Positions 32,575-46,300 of a stretch of DNA of 64,000 nt are shown one piece after another. Source of the stretch: Hydractinia symbiolongicarpus (lineage: Eukaryota > Cnidaria > Hydrozoa > Anthoathecata > Hydractiniidae); assembly GCF_029227915.1 (NCBI RefSeq), contig NC_079876.1, forward strand, positions 39,229,828-39,293,827, written 5' to 3'. The notes under the pieces were generated by a model. The model had not been told where the DNA came from. It did no database searches and was given only the letters and a program-made list of their open reading frames with translations. Numbering within the stretch: the stretch's first letter is position 1; every line of letters starts with the position of its first letter. The position numbers and the translations under genes were made by a program.

Positions 32575-35500
32575 TTCGGGAAATGAGTTTACTTCTTGGG
32601 TACTTTCTTTGTATACATTCTACTATACGGGCCAAGCCCGGGATTTACGGGAAATCGCGGGATTTCGTTTGCCGGCGATTAAACCTCTTTTATTAAGCGT
32701 CTCATCAAAAATGGAAACATTTTTAAAAACTACAAGTCTCATGGGCTTTAGTGGTGAAATAAAAATTTAAAAAATCGTTCGGGAAATGAGTTTACACCCT
32801 GGGTACTTTCTTTGTATACTTTTGACTATACGGGCCGAGTCCGGGATTTACGGGAAATCGCAGGTTTTCGTTTGCGGACGATTAAACTTCTTTTATTCAG
32901 CGTCTTATCAAAAATGAAAACATTTTTGAAAACTACAAGTCTCATGCGTTTTAGTGGGGAAAAAATAATTTAAAAAATCGTTCGGGGAATGAGTTTACTC
33001 CCTGGGTACTTTCTTTGTATAGTTTTGACTATGCGGGCCGAGTCCGGGGTTTACGGGAAATCGCGAGTTTTCGTTTTCCGGCGGTTAAACTTCTTTTATT
33101 TAGCGTCTCATCAAAAATGAAAACATTTTTGAAAACTACAAGTCTTATGCGTTTTAGTGGTGAAAAAATAATTTAAAAAATCGTTCGGGAAATGAGTTTA
33201 CTCACAGGGTACTTTCTTTGGATACATTCGACTATACGGGCCAAGCCCGGGATTTACGGGAAATCGCGGGTTTTCGTTTGCCGGCGATTAAACCTCTTTC
33301 ATTAAGCGTCTTATGAAAAATGAAAACATTTTTGAAAACTACAAGTGTCATGCGTTTTAGTGGTGAAAAAATAATTTAAAAAATCGTTCGGGAAATGAGT
33401 TTACTTCCTGGGTACTTTCTTTGTATACATTCGACTATACGGGCCAAGCCCGGGATTTACGGGAAATCGCGGGATTTCGTATGCCGGCGATTAAACCTCT
33501 TTTATTAAGCGTCTCATCAAAAATGAAAACATTTTTAAAAACTACAAGTCTCATGGGCTTTAGTGGTGAAATAATAATTTAAAAAATTGTTTGGGAAATG
33601 AGTTTACACCCCGGGTACTTTCTTTGTATACTTTTGACTACACGTGGCGAGTCCGGGATTTACGGGAAATCGCAGGTTTTCGTTTGCCGGCGATTAAACT
33701 TCTTTTATTCAGCGTCTCATCAAAAATGAAAAGATTTTTGAAAACTACAAGTCTCATGCGTTTTAGTGGTGAAAAAAAATTTAAAAAATCGTTCGGGAAA
33801 TGAGTTTACTTCCTGGGTACTTTCTTTGTATACATTCGACTATACGGGCCAAGCCCGGGATTTACGGGAAAGCGCGGGATTTCGTTTGCCGGCGATTAAA
33901 CTTCTTTTATTCAGCGTCTCATCAAAAATGAAAATATTTTTAAATACTACAAGTCTCATGGGCTTTAGTGGTGAAATAATAATTTAAAAAATCGTTCGGG
34001 AAATGAGTTTACACCCTGGGTACTTTCTTTGTATACTTTTGACTATACGGGCCGAGTCCGGGATTTACGGGAAATCGCAGTTTTTCGTTTGCCGGCGATT
34101 AAACTTCTTTTATTCAGCGTCTCATCAAAAATGAAAACAATTTAGAAAACTACAAGTCTCATGCGTTTTAGTGGTGAAAAAATAATTTAAAAAATCGTTC
34201 GGGAAATGAGTTTACTCCCTGGGTACTTTCTTTGTATACTTTTGATTATGCGGGCCGAGTCCGGGATTTACGGGAAATCGCGGGATTTCGTATGCCGGCG
34301 ATTAAACCTCTTTTATTAAGCGTCTCATCAAAAATGAAAACATTTTTAAAAACTACAAGTCTTATGGGCTTTAGTGATGAAATAATAATTTAAAAAATCG
34401 TTTGGGAAATGAGTTTACACCCCGGGTACTTTCTTTGTATACTTTTGACTACACGTGGCGAGTCCGGGATTTACGGGAAATCGCAGGTTTTCGTTTGCCG
34501 GCGATTAAATTTCTTTTATTCAGCGTCTCATCAAAAATGAAAAGATTTTTGAAAACTACAAGTCTCATGCGTTTTAGTGGTGAAAAAAAATTTAAAAAAT
34601 CGTTCGGGAAATGAGTTTACTTCCTGGGTACTTTCTTTGTATACATTCGACTATACGGGCCAAGCCCGGGATTTACGGGAAAGCGCGGGATTTCGTTTGC
34701 CGGCGATTAAACTTCTTTTATTCAGCGTCTCATCAAAAATGAAAATATTTTTAAATACTACAAGTCTCATGGGCTTTAGTGGTGAAATAATAATTTAACA
34801 AATCGTTCGGGAAATGAGTTTACACCCTGGGTACTTTCTTTGTATACTTTTGACTATACGGGTGGAGTCCGGGATTTACGGGAAATCGCAGGTTTTCGTT
34901 TGCCGGCGATTAAACTTCTTTTATTCAGCGTCTCATCAAAAATGAAAACAATTTTGAAAACTACAAGTCTCATGCGTTTTAGTGGTGAAAAAATAATTTA
35001 AAAAATCGTTCGGGAAATGAGTTTACTCCCTGGGTACTTTCTTTGTATACTTTTGACTATGCGGGCCGAGTCCGGGGTTTACGGAAATGGCGGGTTTTCG
35101 TATGCCGGCGATTAAACCTCTTTTATTAAGCGTCTCATCAAAAATGAAAATATTTTTAAATACTACAAGTCTCATGGGCTTTAGTGGTGAAATAATAATT
35201 TAAAAAATCGTTCGGGAAATGAGTTTACACCCTGGGTACTTTCTTTGTATACTTTTGACTATACGGGTGGAGTCCGGGATTTACGGGAAATCGCAGGTTT
35301 TCGTTTGCCGGCGATTAAACTTCTTTTATTCAGCGTCTCATCAAAAATGAAAACAATTTTGAAAACTACAAGTCTCATGCGTTTTAGTGGTGAAAAAATA
35401 ATTTAAAAAATCGTTCGGGAAATGAGTTTACTCCCTGGGTACTTTCTTTGTATACTTTTGACTATGCGGGCCGAGTCCGGGGTTTACGGAAATGGCGGGT

Positions 35501-38500
35501 TTTCGTATGCCGGCGATTAAAATCCTCTTTTATTAAGCGTCTCATCAAAAATGAAAACATTTTTAAAAACTACAAGTCTTATGGGCTTTAGTGATGAAAT
35601 AATAATTTAAAAAATCGTTTGGGAAATGAGTTTACACCCCGGGTACTTTCTTTGTATACTTTTGACTACACGTGGCGAGTCCGGGATTTACGGGAAATCG
35701 CAGGTTTTCGTTTGCCGGCGATTAAATTTCTTTTATTCAGCGTCTCATCAAAAATGAAAAGATTTTTGAAAACTACAAGTCTCATGCGTTTTAGTGGTGA
35801 AAAAAAATTTAAAAAATCGTTCGGGAAATGAGTTTACTTCCTGGGTACTTTCTTTGTATACATTCGACTATACGGGCCAAGCCCGGGATTTACGGGAAAG
35901 CGCGGGATTTCGTTTGCCGGCGATTAAACTTCTTTTATTCAGCGTCTCATCAAAAATGAAAATATTTTTAAATACTACAAGTCTCATGGGCTTTAGTGGT
36001 GAAATAATAATTTAAAAAATCGTTCGGGAAATGAGTTTACACCCTGGGTACTTTCTTTGTATACTTTTGACTATACGGGTGGAGTCCGGGATTTACGGGA
36101 AATCGCAGGTTTTCGTTTGCCGGCGATTAAACTTCTTTTATTCAGCGTCTCATCAAAAATGAAAACAATTTTGAAAACTACAAGTCTCATGCGTTTTAGT
36201 GGTGAAAAAATAATTTAAAAAATCGTTCGGGAAATGAGTTTACTCCCTGGGTACTTTCTTTGTATACTTTTGACTATGCGGGCCGAGTCCGGGGTTTACG
36301 GAAATGGCGGGTTTTCGTTTGCCGGCGATTAAACTTCTTTTATTCAGCGTCTCATCAAAAATGAAAACATTTTTAAAAACTACAAGTCTCATGGGTTTTA
36401 GTGGTGAAATAATAATTTAAAAAATCGTTCGGGAAATGAGTTTACATCTCGGGTACTTTCATTACGACACGGGCCGAGTCCGGGATTTACGGGAAATCGC
36501 AGGTTTTGGTTTGCCGGCGATTAAACTTCTTTTATTCAGCGTCTCATCAAAAATGAAAACAATTTTGAAAACTACAAGTCTCATGCGTTTTAGTGGTGAA
36601 AAAACAATTTAAAAAATCGTTCGGGAAATGAGTTTACTCCCTGGGTACTTTCTTTGTATACTTTTGACTATACGGGCCGAGTCCGGGATTTACGGGAAAT
36701 CGCAGGTTTTCGTTTGCCGGCGATTAAACTTCTTTTATTCAGCGTCTCATCAAAAATGAAAACATTTTTGAAAACTACAAGTCTCATGGGTTTTAGTGGT
36801 GAAATAATAACTTAAAAAATCGTTCGGGAAATGAGTTTACATCCCGGGTACTTTCATTACTATACGGCCGAGTCCGGGATATACGGGAAATCGCAGGTTT
36901 TCGTTTGCCGGCGATTAAACTTCTTTTATTTAGCGTCTCATCAAAAATGAAAACATTTTTGAAAACTACAAGTCTTATGCGTTTTAGTGGTGAAAAAATA
37001 ATTTAAAAAATCGTTCTGGAAATGAGTTTACTCTCAGGGAACATTCTTTGTATACATTCGACTATACGGGCCAAGCCCGGGATTTACGGGAAATCGCGGG
37101 TTTTCGTTTGCGGGCGATTAAACCTCTTTCATTAAGCGTCTCATGAAAAATGAAAACATTTTTGAAAAGTACAAATCTCTTGCGTTTTAGTGGTGAAAAA
37201 AAATTTAAAAAATCGTTCGGGAAATGAGTTTACTTCCTGGGTACTTTCTTTGTATACGTTCGACTATACGGGCCAAGCCTGGGATTTACGGGAAATCGCG
37301 GGATTTCGTTTGCCGGCGATTAAACCTCTTTTATTAAGCGTCTCATCAAAAATGAAAACATTTTTAAAAACTACAAGTCGCATGGGCTTTAGTGGTGAAA
37401 TAATAATTTAAAAAATCGTTCGGGAAATGAGTTTACACCCCGGGTACTTTCTTTGTATACTTTTGACTATACGGGCCGAGTCCGGGATTTACGGGAAATC
37501 GCAGGTTTTCGTTTGCCGGCGATTAAACCTCTTTCATTAAGCGTCTCATGAAAAATGAAAACATTTTTGAAAAGTACAAATCTCATGCGTTTTAGTGGTG
37601 AAAAAAAATTTAAAAAATCGTTCGGGAAATGAGTTTACTTCCTGGGTACTTTCTTTGTATACGTTCGACTATACGGGCCAAGCCCGGGATTTACGGGAAA
37701 TCGCGGGATTTCGTTTGCCGGCGATTAAACCTCTTTTATTAAGCGTCTCATCAAAAATGAAAACATTTTTAAAAACTACAAGTCGCATGGGCTTTAGTGG
37801 TGAAATAATAATTTAAAAAATCGTTCGGGAAATGAGTTTACACCCTGGGTACTTTCTTTGTATACTTTTGACTATACGGGCCAAGCCCGGGATTTACGGG
37901 AAATCGCGGGTTTTCGTTTGCCGGCGATTAAACCTCTTTCATTAAGCGTCTCATGAAAAATGAAAACATTTTTGAAAAGTACTAATCTCATGCGTTTTAG
38001 TGGTGAAAAAAAATTTAAAAAATCGTTCGGGAAATGAGTTTACTTCCTGGGTACTTTCTTTGTATACGTTCGACTATACGGGCCAAGCCCGGGATTTACG
38101 GGAAATCGCGGGATTTCGTTTGCCGGCGATTAAACCTCTTTTATTAAGCGTCTCATCAAAAATGAAAACATTTTTAAAAACTACAAGTCGCATGGGCTTT
38201 AGTGGTGAAATAATAATTTAAAAAATCGTTCGGGAAATGAGTTTACACCCTGGGTACTTTCTTTGTATACTTTTGACTATACGGGCCGAGTCCGGGATTT
38301 ACGGGAAATCGCAGGTTTTCGTTTGCCGGCGATTAAACTTCTTTTATTCAGCGTCTCATCAAAAATGAAAACATTTTTGAAAACTACAAGTCTCATGGGT
38401 TTTAGTGGTGAAATAATAACTTAAAAAATCGTTCGAGAAATGAGTTTACATCCCGGGTACTTTCATTACTATACGGCCGAGTCCGGGATTTACGGGAAAT

Positions 38501-41500
38501 CGCAGGTTTTCGTTTGCCGGCGATTAAACTTCTTTTATTTAGCGTCTCATCGAAAATGAAAACATTTTTGAAAACTACAAGTCTTATGCGTTTTAGTGGT
38601 GAAAAAATAATTTAAAAAATCGTTCTGGAAATGAGTTTACTCACAGGGTACTTTCTTTGTATACATTCGACTATACGGGCCTAGCCCGGGATTTACGGGA
38701 AATCACGGGTTTTCGTTTGCCGGCGATTAAACCTCTTTCATTAAGCGTCTCATGAAAAATGAAAACATTTTTGAAAAGTACAAATCTCATGCGTTTTAGT
38801 GGTGAAAAAAAATTTAAAAAATCGTTCTGGAAATGAGTTTACTTCCTGGGTACTTTCTTTGTATACGTTCGACTATACGGGCCAAGCCCGGGATTTACGG
38901 GAAATCGCGGGATTTCGTTTGCCGGCGATTAAACCTCTTTTATTAAGCGTCTCATCAAAAATGAAAACATTTTTAAAAACTACAAGTCGCATGGGCTTTA
39001 GTGGTGAAATAATAATTTAAAAAATCGTTCGGGAAATGAGTTTACACCCCCGGTTTCTTTCTTTGTATACTTTTGACTATACGGGCGAGTTCGGGATTTA
39101 CGGGAAACCGCAGGTTTTCGTTTGCCGGCGATTAAACCTCTTTTATTCAGCGTCTCATCAAAAATGAAAACATTTTTGAAAAGTACAAGTCTCATGCGTT
39201 TTAGTGGTAAAAAAAAATTTAAAAAATCGTTCGGGAAATGAGTTTACTTCCTGGCTACTTTCTTTGTATACATTCGACTATACGGGCCAAGCCCGGGATT
39301 TACGGGAAGTCGCGGGTTTTCGTTTGCCGGCGATTAAACCTCTTTCATTAAGCGTCTTATGAAAAATGAAAACATTTTTGAAAACTACAAGTCTCATGCG
39401 TTTTAGTGGTGAAAAAAAAATTTAAAAAATCGTTTGGGAAATGAGTTTACTTCCTGGGTACTTTCTTTGTATACATTTGACTATGCGGGCCAAGCCCGGG
39501 ATTTACGGGAAATCGCGGGATTTCGTTTGCCGGCGATTAAACCTCTTTTATTAAGCGTCTCATCAAAAATGAAAACATTTTTTAAAACTACAAGTCTCAT
39601 GGGCTTTAGTGGTGAAATAATAATTTAAAAAATCGTTCGGGAAATGAGTTTACACCCCGGGTACTTTCTTTGTATACTTTTGACTATACGGGCCGAGTCC
39701 GGGATTTACGGGAAATCGCAGGTTTTCGTTTGCCGGCGATTAAACTTCTTTTATTCAGCGTCTCATCAAAAATGAAAACATTTTTGAAAACTACAAGTCT
39801 CATGCGTTTTAGTGGTGAAAAAAAATTTAAAAAATCGTTCGGGAAATGAGTTTACTTCATGGGTACTTTCTTTGTATACATTCGACTATACGGGCCAAGC
39901 CCGGGATTTACGGGAAATCGCGGGATTTCATTTGCCGGCGATTAAACTTCTTTTATTCAGCGTCTCATCAAAAATGAAAATATTTTTAAATACTACAAGT
40001 CTCATGGGCTTTAGTGGTGAAATAATAATTTAAAAAATCGTTCGGGAAATGAGTTTACACCCTGGGTAGTTTCTTTGTATACTTTTGACTATACGGGCCG
40101 AGTCCGGGATTTACGGGAAATCGCAGGTTTTCATTTGCCGGCGATTAAACTTCTTTTTTTCAGCGTCTCATCAAAAATGAAAACATTTTTGAAAACTACA
40201 AGTTTCATCCGTTTTAGTGGTGAAAAAATAATTTAAAAAATCGTTCGGGAAATGAGTTTACTCCCTGGGTACTTTCTTTGTATACTTTTGACTATGCGGG
40301 CCGAGTCCGGGGTTTACGGGAAATGGCGGGTTATCGTTTGCCGGCGATTAAACTTCTTTTATTTAGCGTCTCATCAAAAATGAAAACATTTTTGAAAACT
40401 ACAAGTCTTACGCGTTTTAGTGGTGGAAAAATAATTTAAAAAATCGTTCTGGAAATGAGTTTACTCACAGGGTACTTTCTTTGTATACATTCGACTATAC
40501 GGGCCAAGCCCGGGATTTACGGGAAATCGCGGGTTTTCGTTTGCCGGCGATTAAACCTCTTTCATTAAGCGTCTCATGAAAAATGAAAACATTTTTGAAA
40601 AGTACAAGTCTCATGCGTTTTAGTGGTGAAAAAAAAATTTAAAAAATCGTTCGGGAAATGAGTTTACTTCCTGGGTACTTTCTTTGTATACGTTCGACTA
40701 TACGGGCCAAGCCCGGGATTTACGGGAAATCGCGGGATTTCGTTTGCCGGCGATTAAACCTCTTTTATTAAGGGTCTCATCAAAAATGAAAACATTTTTA
40801 AAAACTACAAGTCTCATGGGCTTTAGTGGTGAAATAATATCTTAAAAAATCGTTCGGGAAATGAGTTTACACCCCGGGTACTTTCTTTGTATACTTTTGA
40901 CTATACGGGCCGAGTCCGGGATTTACGGGAAATCGCAGGTTTTCGTTTGCCGGCGATTAAACTTCTTTTATTCAGCGTCTCATCAAAAATGAAAACATTT
41001 TTGAAAACTACAAGTCTCATGCGTTTTAGTGGTGAAAAAATAATTTAAAAAATCGTTTGGGAAATGAGTTTACTCCCTGGGTACTTTCTTTGTATACTTT
41101 TGACTATACGGGCCGAGTCCGGGATTTACGGGAAGTAGCGGGTTTTCGTTTGCCGGCGATTAAACTTCTTTTATTCAGCGTCTCATCAAAAATGAAAATA
41201 TTTTTAAATACTACAAGTCTCATGGGCTTTAGTGGTGAAATAATAATTTAAAAAATCGTTCGGGAAATGAGTTTACACCCCGGGTACTTTCTTTGTATAC
41301 TTTTGACTATACGGGCCGAGTCCGGGATTTACGGGAAATCGCAGGTTTTCGTTTGCCGGCGATTAAACTTCTTTTATTCAGTGTCTCATTAAAAATGAAA
41401 ACATTTTTGAAAACTACAAGTCTCATGCGTTTTAGTGGTGAAAAAATAATTTAAAAAATCGTTTGGGAAATGAGTTTACTCCCTGGGTACTTTCTTTGTA

Positions 41501-43299
41501 TACTTTTGACTATACGGGCCGAGTCCGGGATTTACGGGAAGTAGCGGGTTTTCGTTTGCCGGCGATTAAACTTCTTTTATTCAGCGTCTCATCAAAAATG
41601 AAAACATTTTTGAAAACTACAAGTCTCATGCGTTTTAGTGGTGGAAAAATAATTTAAAAAATCGTTCGGGAAATGAGTTTACTCCCTGGGTACTTTCTTT
41701 GTATATTTTTGACTATACGGGCCGAGTCCGGGATTTACGGGAAATCGCGGGTTTTCGTTTTCCGCCTATTAAACCTCTTTCATTAAGCGTCTCATCAAAA
41801 ATGAAAACATTTTTAAAAACTACAAGTCTCATGGGCTTTAGTGGTGAAATAATAATTTAAAAAATCGTTCGGGAAATGAGTTTACACCCCGGGTACTTTC
41901 TTTGTATACTTTTGACTATACGGGCCGAGTCCGGGATTTACGGGAAATCGCAGGTTTTTGTTTGCCGGCGATTAAACTTCTTTTATTCAGTGTCTCATTA
42001 AAAATGAAAACATTTTTGAAAACTACAAGTCTCATGCGTTTTAGTGGTGAAAAAATAATTTAAAAAATCGTTTGGGAAATGAGTTTACTCCCTGGGTACT
42101 TTCTTTGTATACTTTTGACTATACGGGCCGAGTCCGGGATTTACGGGAAGTAGCGGGTTTTCGTTTGCCGGCGATTAAACTTCTTTTATTCAGCGTCTCA
42201 TCAAAAATGAAAATATTTTTAAATACTACAAGTCTCATGGGCTTTAGTGGTGAAATAATAATTTAAAAAATCGTTCGGGAAATGAGTTTACACCCTGGGT
42301 ACTTTCTTTGTATACCTTTGACTATACGGGCCGAGTCCGGGATTTACGGGAAATCGCAGGTTTTCGTTTGCCGGCGATTAAACTTCTTTTATTCAGCGTC
42401 TCATCAAAAATGAAAACATTTTTGAAAACTAAAAGTCTCATGCGTTTTAGTGGTGAAAAAATAATTTAAAAAATCGTTCGGGAAATGAGTTTACTCCCTG
42501 GGTACTTTCTTTGTATACTTTTGACTATGCGGGCCGAGTCCGGGGTTTACGGGAAATCGCGGGTTTTCGTTTTCCGGCGGTTAAACTTCTTTTATTTAGC
42601 GTCTCATCAAAAATGAAAACATTTTTGAAAACTACAAGTCTTATGCGTTTTAGTGGTGAAAAAATAATTTAAAAAATCGTTCTGGAAATGAGTTTACTCA
42701 CAGGGTACTTTCTTTGTATACATTCGACTATACGGGCCAAGCCCGGGATTTACGGGAAATCGCGGGTTTTCGTTTGCTGGCGATTAAACCTCTTTCATTT
42801 AGCGTCTCATCAAAAATGAAAACATTTTTGAAAAAGTCACATGCGTTTTAGTGGTGAAAAAAAAATTTAAAAAATCGCTCTGGAAGTGAGTTTACTCCCT
42901 GGGTACTTTCTTTGTATACTTTTGACTATACGGGCCGAGTCCGGGATTTAGGGAAATTGCAGGTTTTCGTTTGCCGGCGATTAAACTGCTTTTATTCAGC
43001 GTCTCATCAAAAATGAAAACATTTTTGAAAACTACAAGTCTCATGCGTTTTAGTGGTGGAAAAATAATTTAAAAAATCGTTCGGGAAATGAGTTTACTCC
43101 CTGGGTACTTTCTTTGTATATTTTTGACTATACGGGCCGAGTCCGGGATTTACGGGAAATCGCGGGTTTTCGTTTTCCGCCGATTAAACCTCTTTCATTA
43201 AGCGTCTCATCAAAAATGAAAACATTTTTGAAAACTACAAGTCTCATGCGTTTTAGTGGTGAAAAAATAATTTTAAAAATCGTTCGGGAAATGAGTTTA
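32575..43299 (+). repeat. 203-bp satellite array, forward block 5
   Basis: Forward-orientation satellite. The part up to about 37.19 kb has its own four-monomer repeats, and from 37189 onward it is the second copy of block 1. Relative to copy 1 it lacks one monomer near 39.6 kb and a net five monomers in the 41.5-42 kb octamer region, where one hybrid monomer (frame at 41463) joins the left half of one variant to the right half of another. No gene is visible. Confidence 0.97.
33560..36330 (+). repeat. 811-bp and 1217-bp higher-order repeats
   Basis: Frames beginning 33591, 34402 and 35619, and 33766, 34577 and 35794, are offset by 811 bp (four monomers) and then 1217 bp (six monomers). The extra 406 bp comes from a dimer duplication, seen from ACGGGTGGAGTCC near 34858, 35264 and 36076. 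Shared variants are GACTACACGTGGCGAGTCC, GGGAAAGCGCGGG and AAAACAATTTTGAAAAC. It is a separate amplification from those in the two large duplicates. Confidence 0.75.
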
Positions 43300-43303
43300 G
43301 TGA
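43300..43303. other. Orientation-switch junction 3, duplicate of junction 1
   Basis: GGGAAATGAGTTTA, GTGA, GAAAGTACCCAGGG: the same breakpoints and the same four filler bases as at 7536-7539. One inversion event followed by segmental duplication explains both. Copy 2 has one monomer fewer immediately to the left. Confidence 0.85.
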
Positions 43304-46300
43304 GAAAGTACCCAGGGAGTAAACTCATTTCCCGAACGATTTTTTAAATTATTATTTCACCACTAAAGCCCATGAGACTTGTAGTATTTAAAAATATTTT
43401 CATTTTTGATTAGACGCTGAATAAAAGAAGTTTAATCGTCGGCAAACGAAAACCCGCGACTTCCCGTAAATCCCGGACTCGCCACGTGTAGTCAAAAGTA
43501 TACAAAGAAAGTACCCGGGGTGTAAACTCATTTCCCGAACGATTTTTTAAATTATTATTTTACCACTAAAGCCCATGAGACTTGTAGTATTTAAAAATAT
43601 TTTCATTCTTGATGAGACGCTGAATAAAAGAAGTTTAATCGTCGGCAAACGAAAACCCGCGACTTCCCGTAAATCCCAGACTCGCCACGTGTAGTCACAA
43701 GTATACAAAGAAAGTACCCGGGGTGTAAACTCATTTCCCAAACGATTTTTTAAATTATTATTTCACCACTAAAGCCCATGAGAATTGTAGTTTTTAAAAA
43801 TGTTTTCATTTTTGATGAGACGCTTAATAAAAGAGGTTTAATCGCCGGCAAACGAAATCCCGCGATTTCCCGTAAATCCCGGGCTTGGCCCGTATAGTCG
43901 AATGTAAACAAAGAAAGTACCCAGGAAGTAAACTCATTTCCCGAACGATTTTTTAAATTTTTTTTTCACCACTAAAACGCATGTGACTTGTAGTTTTCAA
44001 AAATGTTTTCATTTTTGATGAGACGCTAAATAAAAGAAGTTTAATCGCCAGCAAACGAAAACCCGCGACTTCCCGTAAATCCCGGGCTTGGCCCGTATAG
44101 TCGAATGTATACAAAGAAAGTACCCTGTGAGTAAACTCATTTCCAGAACGATTTTTTAAATTATTTTTTCACCACTAAAACGCATAAGACTTGTAGTTTT
44201 CAAAAATGTTTTCATTTTTGATGAGACGCTAAATAAAAGAAGTTTAACCGCCGGAAAACGAAAACCCGCGATTTCCCGTAAACCCCGGACTCGGCCCGCA
44301 TAGTCAAAAGTATACAAAGAAAGTACCCAGGGAGTAAACTCATTTCCCGAACGATTTTTTAAATTATTTTTTCACCACTAAAACGCATGAGACTTGTAGT
44401 TTTCAAAAATGTTTTCATTTTTGATGAGACGCTGAATAAAAGAAGTTTAATCGCCGGCAAACGAAAACCTGCGATTTCCCGTAAATCCCGGACTCGGCCC
44501 GTATAGTCAAAGGTATACAAAGAAAGTACCCAGGGTGTACACTCATTTCCCGAACGATTTTTTAAATTATTATTTCACCACTAAAGCCCATGAGACTTGT
44601 AGTATTTAAAAATATTTTCATTTTTGATGAGACGCTGAATAAAAGAAGTTTAATCGCCGGCAAACGAAAACCCGCTACTTCCCGTAAATCCCGGACTCGG
44701 CCCGTATAGTCAAAAGTATACAAAGAAAGTACCCAGGGAGTAAACTCATTTCCCAAACGATTTTTTAAATTATTTTTTCACCACTAAAACGCATGAGACT
44801 TGTAGTTTTCAAAAATGTTTTCATTTTTGATGAGACGCTGAATAAAAGAAGTTTAATCGCCGGCAAACGAAAACCTGCGATTTCCCGTAAATCCCGGACT
44901 CGGCCCGTATAGTCAAAAGTATACAAAGAAAGTACCCAGGGAGTAAACTCATTTCCCAAACGATTTTTTAAATTATTTTTTCACCACTAAAACGCATGAG
45001 ACTTGTAGTTTTCAAAAATGTTTTCATTTTTGATGAGACACTGAATAAAAGAAGTTTAATCGCCGGCAAACGAAAACCTGCGATTTCCCGTAAATCCCGG
45101 ACTCGGCCCGTATAGTCAAAAGTATACAAAGAAAGTACCCGGGGTGTAAACTCATTTCCCGAACGATTTTTTAAATTATTATTTCACCACTAAAGCCCAT
45201 GAGACTTGTAGTTTTCAAAAATGTTTTCATTTTTGATGAAACACTGAATAAAAGAAGTTTAATCGCCGGCAAACGAAAACCTGCGATTTCCCGTAAATCC
45301 CGGACTCGGCCCGTATAGTCAAAAGTATACAAAGAAAGTACCCGGGGTGTAAACTCATTTCCCGAACGATTTTTTAAATTATTATTTCACCACTAAAGCC
45401 CATGAGACTTGTAGTATTTAAAAATATTTTCATTTTTGATGAGACGCTGAATAAAAGAAGTTTAATCGCCGGCAAACGAAAACCCGCTACTTCCCGTAAA
45501 TCCCGGACTCGGCCCGTATAGTCAAAAGTATACAAAGAAAGTACCCAGGGAGTAAACTCATTTCCCAAACGATTTTTTAAATTATTTTTTCACCACTAAA
45601 ACGCATGAGACTTGTAGTTTTCAAAAATGTTTTCATTTTTGATGAGACGCTGAATAAAAGAAGTTTAATCGCCGGCAAACGAAAACCTGCGATTTCCCGT
45701 AAATCCCGGACTCGGCCCGTATAGTCAAAAGTATACAAAGAAAGTACCCGGGGTGTAAACTCATTTCCCGAACGATTTTTTAAGATATTATTTTACCACT
45801 AAAGCCCATGAGACTTGTAGTTTTTAAAAATGTTTTCATTTTTGATGAGACCCTTAATAAAAGAGGTTTAATCGCCGGCAAACGAAATCCCGCGATTTCC
45901 CGTAAATCCCGGGCTTGGCCCGTATAGTCGAACGTATACAAAGAAAGTACCCAGAAAGTAAACTCATTTCCCGAACGATTTTTTAAATTTTTTTTTCACC
46001 ACTAAAACGCATGAGACTTGTACTTTTCAAAAATGTTTTCATTTTTCATGAGACGCTTAATGAAAGAGGTTTAATCGCCGGCAAACGAAAACCCGCGATT
46101 TCCCGTAAATCCCGGGCTTGGCCCGTATAGTCGAATGTATACAAAGAAAGTACCCTGTGAGTAAACTCATTTCCAGAACGATTTTTTAAATTATTTTTCT
46201 ACCACTAAAACGCGTAAGACTTGTAGTTTTCAAAAATGTTTTCATTTTTGATGAGACGCTAAATAAAAGAAGTTTAATCGCCGGCAAACGAAAACCCGCC

